From Acidobacteria bacterium UBA823 (GTDB lineage Bacteria; Acidobacteriota; Vicinamibacteria; Vicinamibacterales; UBA823): DNA of 16,755 nucleotides. Of this stretch, positions 7,727 to 14,960 are shown in pieces. The position numbers were made by a program, and so were the translations under genes. Within the stretch, counting starts at the first letter, position 1. Each line of letters starts with the position of its first letter. Below the pieces are notes generated by a model that searched no databases, was not told the DNA's origin, and saw only the letters and a list, made by a program, of their open reading frames with translations. The DNA is taken from positions 1-16,755 of the forward strand of contig DBHR01000037.1 of the NCBI GenBank assembly GCA_002296225.1. Reading direction: 5' to 3'.

Positions 7727-8846
7727 CGGACCGTCCAGCGACGACGTAACTCCGGAGCTTCCCTTCCTCCGCCTCGTTCCTGACGATGTCCGCGGAGTGC
7801 GCGTCGCGATCGAGCGGGTTCTGCAACGCGGCATTTTCGAACTGGGCCCGGAAATGGAGGCGTTCGAGGCAGAGTTCGCCGCTGCCGCCGGCAGCACCCG
7901 CGGCGTCAGCGTTGGTTCCGGCACGGATGCGCTGGCGCTGACTTTGAGGGGACTCGGTATCGGCCCTGGCGACGAGGTCATCACGACGCCGCTGACAGCG
8001 GCGTTCACGGCACTGGCGATCGTGATGACTGGTGCGAAGCCAGTCTTTGCCGACATTGATGGAGACCGTCTGACCTTGTCACCCTCGGCTGTGACCGATG
8101 CGATCACCTCGAAGACCGCCGCACTCATACCAGTGCATCTCTACGGTCAAGCGGCTGACATGCCAGCATTGATGGAGGTCGCGACGCGTCACAACTTAAT
8201 CGTCGTCGAGGACTGCTGCCAGGCACATCTGGCCACTTGCGGTGGACAGCCAGTCGGCACGTTCGGAGCAGCGGCCGCCTTCAGCTTCTACCCAACGAAG
8301 AATCTTGGCGCGCTCGGCGACGGTGGTGCCATGTGCACGAACGACGATCAACTCGCTGACCGCGTAGCAGTGCTGAGAGATGGTGGCCAGACCAGCAGGT
8401 GCATGCACACCGAGACTGGGGTCAACTCTCGCCTCGACGAGCTTCAGGCGGCCATCCTGCGAACGCGGCTGCCGCGATTGCCCCAACGAACGGAACGCCG
8501 GCGAGCCATCGCAGCCACCTACCGGGAAGACCTCGCCGGAGCTCCGGTCACCATTCCACCCGAACTCGACGCCGGGCACGTCTACCACCTGTTCCCAGTA
8601 CGGTCGGCACGACGAGACGCCCTTCGCGCGTATCTGCACGACCTCGGCATCGGCACGCTCGTACACTACCCGACGCCGCTGCCCCGCCAGCCCGCGTTCT
8701 CACGATTCACACCAGCTGAATGCCAGGTCGCCGATGCCGTCTGCCGCGAGGTCCTGTCTCTCCCGCTCTATCCAGAACTCGCAGACGAATCTATCGATCG
8801 AGTCTGCGACGCGCTCAAGCGATTCGACCCACCATCCTCGAGCTGA
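7719..8846 (+). CDS. DegT/DnrJ/EryC1/StrS-family PLP-dependent sugar aminotransferase
   Basis: 375 aa, full family length. GIFELGPEMEAFEAEFA (38-54) and VSVGSGTDALALTLRGLGIG (64-82) open the large domain. VEDCCQAHLA (163-172) carries Asp165, which should hold the pyridine nitrogen of PLP. SFYPTKNLGALGDGGA (189-204) carries Lys194, the expected Schiff-base lysine. NSRLDELQAA (236-245) and HVYHLFPVR (287-295) complete the pattern. Such enzymes aminate a keto group on a nucleotide-linked deoxysugar, often using a ketosugar made by an SDR. The ATG overlaps the SDR stop by 8 bases, which supports one pathway and coupled translation. No strong Shine-Dalgarno is seen. It is the last gene of the plus-strand operon. 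Confidence 0.93.
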   Translation: MPDGPSSDDVTPELPFLRLVPDDVRGVRVAIERVLQRGIFELGPEMEAFEAEFAAAAGSTRGVSVGSGTDALALTLRGLGIGPGDEVITTPLTAAFTALAIVMTGAKPVFADIDGDRLTLSPSAVTDAITSKTAALIPVHLYGQAADMPALMEVATRHNLIVVEDCCQAHLATCGGQPVGTFGAAAAFSFYPTKNLGALGDGGAMCTNDDQLADRVAVLRDGGQTSRCMHTETGVNSRLDELQAAILRTRLPRLPQRTERRRAIAATYREDLAGAPVTIPPELDAGHVYHLFPVRSARRDALRAYLHDLGIGTLVHYPTPLPRQPAFSRFTPAECQVADAVCREVLSLPLYPELADESIDRVCDALKRFDPPSSS

Positions 8847-8928
8847 CGAACAGGGTCACAAGAGCTCCAACCGCGCAGTTCCGCTCCACCAGGAACTTCG
8901 GTGCCTAGCAGGCGCGGTGCGATGCGGC
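8847..8928. other. Convergent intergenic gap with a weak hairpin
   Basis: 82 bases between the ends of the aminotransferase (plus) and the second tandem membrane protein (minus). A 6-bp stem, AGTTCC (8877-8882) with GGAACT (8892-8897) and a 9-base loop, is the only structure seen. It lacks a T tract in either direction, so a terminator role is only possible. Confidence 0.3.
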
Positions 8929-10452
8929 TCAACGGCCTTGATTTTTCCTGAGCTGATTCAGGACTGCGCCAGCGACGCCGAGAGATAACAATCCCAGGAT
9001 GACACTAACCTCGGCCGGTATAACACCCAGGTAATACAGATAGATCCACCAAAAATCGAGACTGTAAGCGAATTGAGCGGAAAAATCTCGAGCAAGGCCG
9101 ACCGCTGGCTCCAGAGATGGCCTCGGCTCAACGCCTGCCAAGTATTTGAGGTTGCGTGGGACAGCAGTTACGGCAGCACGAGTATTAAGCGCCAGCGCCG
9201 AAAACGACCACTTCCACCGACGAACCTCACGTGTTTGATAACCGATCTCAGGCGTGTGTCCTACTTTTGAGAAGTCGACGAGGACGCCCGGTAACTGGAC
9301 CAGGATGCTCACAGCCAACCCAGCCGTGACGACTCGCTGCCGTATACCCGCACCCGCCCGGTCGAACCATCTGGCCAGCGGCACACAGAATAGCGGAGTC
9401 ACCGGCAACAGATATCTCGGTCCATAAGAACGGTCCGCGTCCCAGTGCTCAACCGACGCATAAAAACAGAACAACGTAAACGCGACGCCAGCGAGCAGAA
9501 TCGCCGTGTGCCGGTCCTCTTTGCGAAGTTCGTTCAACGCGACAAGGCCCAAGATAAGTAGCGGCGAGTACAGGAATATTGACCCGCCGGGACTTACGAC
9601 GAGCCCAGCAACGCCTCCCCAAAACGAGCCGAACCCAGCCGTCTGGTCGCGCAGATAGCCAGTGTCAAACAGATTGCCGAATCGGGTCCAGTTGTAGTAC
9701 CCCGTGATCACGACGCCAACGATTGCCGGTAGCGCCACGACGGAGACCATCCGGACGGCGCGACGCGAGTCCGGCCATGATTCGAGCGTGAGCCACAGCG
9801 CAATCGGCAATGCAACCAACACGAGTTCGTGACGTACGAGAAGCGCACCTCCGATACCGGCACCGCTGAGTACGAGCATCCACACGCGGTTAGACCTGGC
9901 GCCAATCCAGGCCCCGTACACTGCGGCTAGGACGCACAGCGTCGCCAGGGGAGCGTTGAAGCCGAACTTCGCGTAGGGCCACATCGCGGTGGCGCAGCCC
10001 AGCGCCAAGGCGGCCATTACGGCAGGCCCGATCCGCCCCACGAGGGCCCAGGAAAACCAGAATGTCAGCCACACCGATGCCGCTGCAGCCACGGCACTGC
10101 CAACAGTCATGCCGCCTTTCCGGAGTGACTCTAAGCGACCAACGCTTCCGCCAGTGAAGCGCTCCGCGGTTCGCCCCAACAAGTAGAACGGCACCGAATA
10201 GAGAGCGTGTCCGATGCCAAAGGGCGCGTAGTAACGCCCATCAACACCGCGATGGGCGTCCATCTGAAATAGGTTGTAGGACATGGCGACGGAGCCACGC
10301 TCAACGATTGCCTTTGTGACCTCGTAGGTCATTATGTCGGTTGCCATGCTGCCGCCGGTCGTAGCACCGTACAGACACAGGCTGAACAGGAATACGAGGC
10401 GGGCCGCCCGTCGAGCCTTGGGTGGCGCCGGGCTCAGGTGCAGTAGGGTCAT
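8929..10452 (-). CDS. GT-C-type membrane glycosyltransferase-like protein, type II, copy B
   Basis: 507 aa, many hydrophobic helices. After the first helix (about 19-31) the external loop TTGGSMATDIMTYEVTK has Asp39 and Glu44 as candidate catalytic and donor-binding acids. RGSVAMSYN (52-60), GVDGRYYA (69-76), SYGPRYLLP (342-350), LVQLPGVLVDFSK (384-396) and FSLDFWW-like YSLDFWW near 463-469 are shared with its neighbour at 10449-11972. The SYGPRYL block is familiar from bacterial GT39-like proteins. A lipid-linked sugar donor and an extracytoplasmic acceptor are inferred, not shown. The frame is open upstream to 10587, but that part reads through the neighbour's 3' end; the ATG at 10452 overlaps that gene's TGA by four bases and aligns with the paralogue's start. 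Confidence 0.8.
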   Translation of the reverse strand: MTLLHLSPAPPKARRAARLVFLFSLCLYGATTGGSMATDIMTYEVTKAIVERGSVAMSYNLFQMDAHRGVDGRYYAPFGIGHALYSVPFYLLGRTAERFTGGSVGRLESLRKGGMTVGSAVAAAASVWLTFWFSWALVGRIGPAVMAALALGCATAMWPYAKFGFNAPLATLCVLAAVYGAWIGARSNRVWMLVLSGAGIGGALLVRHELVLVALPIALWLTLESWPDSRRAVRMVSVVALPAIVGVVITGYYNWTRFGNLFDTGYLRDQTAGFGSFWGGVAGLVVSPGGSIFLYSPLLILGLVALNELRKEDRHTAILLAGVAFTLFCFYASVEHWDADRSYGPRYLLPVTPLFCVPLARWFDRAGAGIRQRVVTAGLAVSILVQLPGVLVDFSKVGHTPEIGYQTREVRRWKWSFSALALNTRAAVTAVPRNLKYLAGVEPRPSLEPAVGLARDFSAQFAYSLDFWWIYLYYLGVIPAEVSVILGLLSLGVAGAVLNQLRKNQGR

Positions 10453-11972
10453 CCGAGCGAAACCCCGTGGCCGCGAAACGAGCGGAACAACGACCAAAAC
10501 AGCCACATCGCGATGGCCAGCGGCAGAAAACCGAGCCCGAGGGCCACACCGGCCGAGAGTACGCCCAAGTAGAAAAGGTATAACCACCAGAAATCGAGGC
10601 TGAATGCGAACTGCTGAGAGAAATCGCGCTCTGTTTCCTGACCAGCAGTGCGGACCTCAGGCGGCATCGCGATTCCGAGTAGGTAAGCCGCGTTTCTCGG
10701 CACTCCCCTGATAGCCGCCCGTAGATTCAGTGTGAGTGGCGTCGCTTGCCAGCTGTAGCGACTCATCCGAATCGAATACCCATTGGTCTGCCTAGCGAAT
10801 GCCAGCTGAGTTTTCGAATAGTCAACGAGAATGCCCGGCAGTTGCACGAGGACACTGAGCACAAACAGTATGGGCAAGAGCCATTGCCAGCGTGGCCGAT
10901 GGGCGATTGGGAAGCAGGCGGCGATGGGAATCGTAAGGAATGGCAGCACCGGCACTAAATAGCGCGGGCCGTAGCTCTCGCCGCCGTCCCACTGATGCAG
11001 CTTGGCATATACCAAGAGCAACATTACAACCTGCGCGCTGAACAGCATGGCCGTCGACCGGTCCCGGTCGGCAAGCACCTTGAGCGCAAGCACGCCCGCA
11101 CCGGCAATTGGGGCATACAGAAACAAAGACCGCCCGGGGCTCGCCAGTAGCCCATACAACCCGACCAGCAGCGGCGTATCGAACTGGGCGTTTGGATCCC
11201 GAAGCAACCCTGTATCCAGCGGATGGCCAAACCGGGCGAAGTTGTACCACATCCAGATCCCGACAGCGACGGCGACTGGCAATCCAAACGTCCCTAATCG
11301 ACGCAAGCACCGAGGCCGTCTCTCCAGCGACTCAACCACGACCCATACGCCGAGCGGAAGCGCCATTAACCCCATTTCATGGCGAGTCAGGAGCGCGCAC
11401 CCGAGTAGAGTCCCGCCAAGAGCCAACAGGGACGCGCGACTGGTTCGAACCCCGATCCAGGTGCAGTAGGTAGCAGTTAACAATAAGAACGTTGCCAGCG
11501 GCGCGGTATGACCAAATTTCGAGTAGGGCCAAAGAGTCGTAGCAAACGCCAGACCAAAAGCTGCCACTAGGGACCCCGCAACAGAGCCGCTAAGCCGCCA
11601 CGCGAACAGAAACGCCACTGGAGCGCAGAGTGCGCCCGCCACTGCGCTACCCAAGACGACGGCAGCTTTGTCGAGCGTCTCTGGTTTGCCGATCCGAAGG
11701 CCTAGGACCTGCTGTACGGCGCGTGAGCCGAAATAAAACGGAACGCCGAAAACCGAATGTGCGAGGCCACTGGCTGCATAGTACCGGCCGTCCACGCCAC
11801 GTTCGGCGTCGGTCGCAAGCACGTTGTATGACATGGCGACCGAACCCCGCTGCGCTAGATTCTTCGTGACCTCGTAACTCGCAAGATCGGTGGCAAAACT
11901 ACCGCCGGTCGTCGTGATGTAAACGCAAAACACGATGCCAAGAACGGTATACGCAATGCGCGTGCTCGTCAT
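10449..11972 (-). CDS. GT-C-type membrane glycosyltransferase-like protein, type II, copy A
   Basis: 507 aa, the same length as the gene after it and clearly its paralogue. The N-terminal helix (about 7-20) precedes TTGGSFATDLASYEVTK with Asp29 and Glu34. RGSVAMSYN (42-50), GVDGRYYA (59-66), WPYSKFGHTAPLAT (148-161), GESYGPRYLVP (331-341), LVQLPGILVDYSK (375-387) and FSLDFWWLYLFYLG (457-470) mark the family. Between these blocks the two copies differ widely, which suggests an old duplication with separate specificities. It is the first gene of a two-gene minus-strand unit; about 100 bases upstream an extended -10-like TGCTATTCT (12082-12074) could start it. No transfer reaction can be assigned from sequence. 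Confidence 0.8.
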   Translation of the reverse strand: MTSTRIAYTVLGIVFCVYITTTGGSFATDLASYEVTKNLAQRGSVAMSYNVLATDAERGVDGRYYAASGLAHSVFGVPFYFGSRAVQQVLGLRIGKPETLDKAAVVLGSAVAGALCAPVAFLFAWRLSGSVAGSLVAAFGLAFATTLWPYSKFGHTAPLATFLLLTATYCTWIGVRTSRASLLALGGTLLGCALLTRHEMGLMALPLGVWVVVESLERRPRCLRRLGTFGLPVAVAVGIWMWYNFARFGHPLDTGLLRDPNAQFDTPLLVGLYGLLASPGRSLFLYAPIAGAGVLALKVLADRDRSTAMLFSAQVVMLLLVYAKLHQWDGGESYGPRYLVPVLPFLTIPIAACFPIAHRPRWQWLLPILFVLSVLVQLPGILVDYSKTQLAFARQTNGYSIRMSRYSWQATPLTLNLRAAIRGVPRNAAYLLGIAMPPEVRTAGQETERDFSQQFAFSLDFWWLYLFYLGVLSAGVALGLGFLPLAIAMWLFWSLFRSFRGHGVSLG

Positions 11973-12181
11973 GACCGATTACCGCACGTCGACTCTTGGT
12001 TGGATGGATTTACTCAACACGACGCTCCACCTCGTGGTGCGGCTGAGGTCAGGCAACCTCAAGTCTGTGAATCAGAATAGCATGCCCTCCTGCCCCGTTG
12101 TGCCTGTCAAACTCGGTAAGGCAGTCTAAGCTTTTCAACCCGTTGCGTTATAATCGCCTCTCGTCCCAAGGACACGTGCTC
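11973..12181. promoter_or_regulatory. Divergent intergenic region with a perfect -10 box (plus direction)
   Basis: TATAAT at 12149-12154 is a perfect -10 hexamer for the plus-strand gene. It predicts a start site near 12161, then AAGGA (12168-12172) and the GTG at 12182. No good -35 is found at 15-19 bases. In the minus direction TTGACA (12110-12105) and TGCTATTCT (12082-12074) are 25 bases apart, too far to pair, so the second may act as an extended -10. A 6-bp hairpin, TGAGGT/ACCTCA (12044-12061), would lie in the leader of the minus-strand gene. Confidence 0.5.
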
Positions 12182-13552
12182 GTGCATCCTACGCTGGGCT
12201 TGGACCGTCTCGAGCGTTATCCCGGTCGCACCATCATCGGCATCGGCGTCACCTTCGCGATAGCCTATGTGATCGCGATGACAGTATTCCCGCGCGTCCA
12301 TGGCCGTATTATTGACGGCGACGGCATCCAGTATTACGCCTACCTCCGTTCGCTCGTGTTCGACCACGACGTAAACTTCATCAACGACTATCAATTCCTA
12401 TACGGCCCAGAGGATGGCACCAACGTGTGGACGTCGACCCGGACGACCACGGGACATGCCGTCAACCTGATGTCGATCGGACCTGCGCTTCTGTGGCTTC
12501 CGATATATCTCTTAATTTGCGGAGTCGTGGTGGTCAGCAGGGTGTTTGGCGCACCAATTTTGTTGGACGGTGTCGCCGCACCGTTCCAGTTCGCGGCCGC
12601 GCTGTCTGGCATTGCCTATGCGACCGCTGGCGCCTTCCTGTCGTATCGGATCTGCACCCGGGAGTTTCCTACGGCACCCGCTCTCTGGGCCACGCTCGTG
12701 GCCTGGCTTGCCTCGCCCGCGATCTACTACTCGCTCGTCTCTCCCGCGTACTCGCATGCGGTCTCTCTGTTCACAATTGCGCTCTTTGTCGACGTGTGGC
12801 TGCGTACACGAGGCGATTCGCGGCTAGCACGCTACGCCCTGCTGGGATTACTCGCAGGGCTCGCGGCTCTAGTCCGTTGGCAAGATGCAATCATTATGCT
12901 GTTGCCCCTGGGAGAAGCGTGCTGGGCGATCGCCCATCGCACCTCCTCATTTAGACTGACAGTTAGCCGATTGGTGTTGATGGGCGCTATGTCCGTAGTC
13001 GCGTTCACACCACAGATGCTGGCGTGGCGCCAAATCTATGGACACTTCATCCTCACGCCCCAAGGAGCGGACTTCATGCGATGGACCAACCCGCAGGTCC
13101 TCGCGGTGCTCTTTTCCTGGAACCACGGTCTTTTTTCCTGGACACCAGCGATGATGCTGGCCGTTGGGGGGCTCTTCTGGTTACCGAAGCGTGATCGAAT
13201 CCTCGGATGGGCCGCTATCGCCGTCTTGCTAATAGCCATCTACGTCAACGCCTCCGTTGTCGACTGGTGGGGCGGTGAAGCGTTCGGCGCTCGGCGCTTC
13301 GTCAGCTACACTGTATTCTTCACACTTGGCCTTAGGGCGCTCGTGTCCACGAGGCTATGGACTCAGCGGGCGGGTGCCATCAGACTCATCGCCATCTGCA
13401 TGATCACCTCGAACATTCTCTTTCTCGCCCAGTACCAGGTCGCCATGCGGACTGATGGAGCAACCATCAAGTACCCGCTGACGGCGCGACAGGTGCTCCT
13501 TGAGCGGTTTGCGCTCCCCTGGCGCCTTCTCAGTCACCAAGAACTAGATTGA
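12182..13552 (+). CDS. GT-C-type membrane glycosyltransferase-like protein, type I
   Basis: 456 aa, polytopic, a paralogue of the protein encoded at 3655-5100. The first helix (about 17-36) is followed by DGDGIQYYAYLRSLVFDHDV (45-64), with Asp45 and Asp47 as candidate catalytic acids. The block FINDYQ follows, and later come LVRWQDA, FSWNHGLFSWTPAMMLAVGG and the GEAFGARRFV segment, all with counterparts in the other protein. Transfer of a polyprenyl-phosphate-linked sugar outside the cytoplasm is inferred. The frame is open from a TTG at 12098, but that lies upstream of the perfect TATAAT. The GTG at 12182 has AAGGA nine bases before it and is the better start. It is a single-gene unit ending at a strong hairpin. 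Confidence 0.8.
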   Translation: MHPTLGLDRLERYPGRTIIGIGVTFAIAYVIAMTVFPRVHGRIIDGDGIQYYAYLRSLVFDHDVNFINDYQFLYGPEDGTNVWTSTRTTTGHAVNLMSIGPALLWLPIYLLICGVVVVSRVFGAPILLDGVAAPFQFAAALSGIAYATAGAFLSYRICTREFPTAPALWATLVAWLASPAIYYSLVSPAYSHAVSLFTIALFVDVWLRTRGDSRLARYALLGLLAGLAALVRWQDAIIMLLPLGEACWAIAHRTSSFRLTVSRLVLMGAMSVVAFTPQMLAWRQIYGHFILTPQGADFMRWTNPQVLAVLFSWNHGLFSWTPAMMLAVGGLFWLPKRDRILGWAAIAVLLIAIYVNASVVDWWGGEAFGARRFVSYTVFFTLGLRALVSTRLWTQRAGAIRLIAICMITSNILFLAQYQVAMRTDGATIKYPLTARQVLLERFALPWRLLSHQELD

Positions 13553-13596
13553 TCGTCGTTTTCTGACAGTTCTCGTGGAAGTAGGGGAACTGAAAT

Positions 13597-13638
13597 CGTG
13601 GCAAAAGAGGCTTGTGATGCCACAAGTCTCTTTTCACG
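13597..13638. terminator. Strong hairpin, likely bidirectional terminator between convergent genes
   Basis: AAAAGAGGCTTGTG (13603-13616) pairs with CACAAGTCTCTTTT (13621-13634) over 14 positions, one of them a G-U pair, around the loop ATGC. CGTG (13597-13600) and CACG (13635-13638) extend the stem past a two-base bulge. The 3' arm ends in TTTT on both strands, so it can stop transcripts from either side. It sits 45 bases after the membrane protein stop and about 100 bases after the methyltransferase stop on the other strand. Confidence 0.85.
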
Positions 13639-13680
13639 TGGGTGTGCCTGAAGCCACCCCCGGGCGAAGTGTGCTGCTGT

Positions 13681-13731
13681 AACGGGTAACGCGATCCCAC
13701 CGCTGGCGGGCACGGGGTAATGCGACGGGTA
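13681..13731. repeat. Degenerate intergenic repeat, copy R2
   Basis: CCACCGCTGGCGGG (13697-13710) resembles the CTACCGCTGGCCGG core of R1 and R4, with similar flanks: GGGTA before it and a GCG-rich end after it. An imperfect 15-base direct repeat, ACGGG-TAAYGCGAY, brackets the core (13682-13695 and 13712-13726). This is the most diverged copy, six bases from the stop of the minus-strand methyltransferase. Confidence 0.45.
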
Positions 13732-13737
13732 GCTGGC

Positions 13738-14913
13738 CTAACGTGGCATAGCACGAGGCGCATACCCAAGAGCGCGTCCACTCCAGTCTTCGTCAATTCG
13801 CACGCGTTCGAGCCCCGCCTCACGATACCAAGCTTCCACGTGCTCACGTCGGTAGTAGTTCACTAAGGGTACTGACAACCCATCGAACCAATCGGTGTGA
13901 AGAACACGAAAGGGATACCGAGCGTAAAGTGTGAACGGAATGTACCGCGCGAGTCGTCGGGTCACTCGAAAACGGTTCAGTATTCGATATGGCACGATCC
14001 ACGTAAACCACTGTCCGGTGGCAATCGCGAGACACACTACATTGAGCAAGCGCAACGGGATGCGCGTTGAGATCGCGCGCATGAGCGAGAATGCGACAAT
14101 CTGCCGGCCGCGGCGCCGGAGATAGACCCAGATGAATATCGGCGCGTCAGGCTTGAGCAGTCGCGTCAGCGTTAGAAAGCCTACCTTGGGGTCCGGAAGA
14201 TGATGCAGAACACCAATGCTGTACACGAAGTCAAGCGCCGCCGGTGCTAAGGGTGGGTGGAAGATATCGCCCTGCACGAGATGCACGTTGGGCAGATGAC
14301 GCGTGTTGTCGCGGGCCGCCTCAATGGCCTCGCTCAGGTCGAGACCGATCATCTCAGCGCCGTACGACGCAGCGTACCGAAGAGACCGGCCAAATCCGCA
14401 CCCCGCGTCGAGCCCACACTTGCCCGGAAAGAAGCTGGCAGTAATGGGTCTAATTGAATCGAGAAAGACCTGCTCCCAGTGTGGATACATTGTCTTGAAT
14501 TTCCGCCACTGGTAGCTGTAGCTCCTGATGGTACGGCGTTCCGCGCCCAACCGCCTGGTCCGCGCTGCCTTTGACGAGCGGGCGATGATCGAGGACTCAT
14601 TAATTTGCCACCGACGAAAAAAGTCTGCGTGATACCGGACGACCATGTGGACGTGAGCATCTGGCAGCAGACGTGGAATCGCGTTGATAATCGGAAACGG
14701 ACGGTCGCAGCAGTCGCACTGCAGCATGCCTTCCTCGACCTCGCTGGTCTCCTCGAAGGCCTGCAACGTTAGACGCCCCAAGCATTCGGGGCACCTGAGC
14801 ACCTTGAGAGCACTTCTTCTCACGCTGAACCAGATTTTAACCCAGCGACTCCATTCGCAGAGGAACCTGACCGGTGGCTGGGGCAACGCGGCGAGCGACG
14901 TGTATGGGGGCAC
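13738..14913 (-). CDS. SAM-dependent methyltransferase with N-terminal zinc ribbon
   Basis: 391 aa if read from the GTG at 14913. A Trm112-like zinc ribbon is formed by CPEC (41-44) and CDCC (66-69), followed by FPIINAIPRLLP. The class I domain has GLDAGCGFGRSLRYA (167-181), GLDLSEAI (190-197), GDIFHPPL (215-222) and SIGVLHHLPDP (232-242), then RLLKPDAPIFIWVY. A hydrophobic stretch near 280-300 could touch the membrane. The substrate is unknown; context suggests a glycan or lipid-linked sugar. The first 30 codons lie before the region that resembles known proteins. GTGs at 14823 and 14802 are alternative starts, though the 30 codons are GC-rich at third positions (24 of 30 by hand count), as real coding would be. 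It lies 47 bases downstream of the SGNH gene, possibly on its transcript. Confidence 0.85.
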   Translation of the reverse strand: MPPYTSLAALPQPPVRFLCEWSRWVKIWFSVRRSALKVLRCPECLGRLTLQAFEETSEVEEGMLQCDCCDRPFPIINAIPRLLPDAHVHMVVRYHADFFRRWQINESSIIARSSKAARTRRLGAERRTIRSYSYQWRKFKTMYPHWEQVFLDSIRPITASFFPGKCGLDAGCGFGRSLRYAASYGAEMIGLDLSEAIEAARDNTRHLPNVHLVQGDIFHPPLAPAALDFVYSIGVLHHLPDPKVGFLTLTRLLKPDAPIFIWVYLRRRGRQIVAFSLMRAISTRIPLRLLNVVCLAIATGQWFTWIVPYRILNRFRVTRRLARYIPFTLYARYPFRVLHTDWFDGLSVPLVNYYRREHVEAWYREAGLERVRIDEDWSGRALGYAPRAMPR

Positions 14914-14960
14914 CCGAAAAGTCGCCCTCGACGGTCCAATTGATATTTTGAGGAATTGAG

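Noticed and set aside
10453..10587. Longer start for the second tandem membrane protein
   Set aside because: The extra 45 codons overlap the 3' end of the paralogue, and alignment of the two copies starts at 10452.
12105..12110. TTGACA (minus strand) as the -35 of the tandem membrane gene promoter
   Set aside because: The nearest -10-like sequence is 25 bases away and the correctly spaced hexamer is GGGCAT.
12098..12181. Upstream TTG start for the type I membrane protein at 12182-13552
   Set aside because: The segment contains a perfect TATAAT and AAGGA in the right places for a start at 12182, and the extra residues do not look like a membrane-protein N-terminus.
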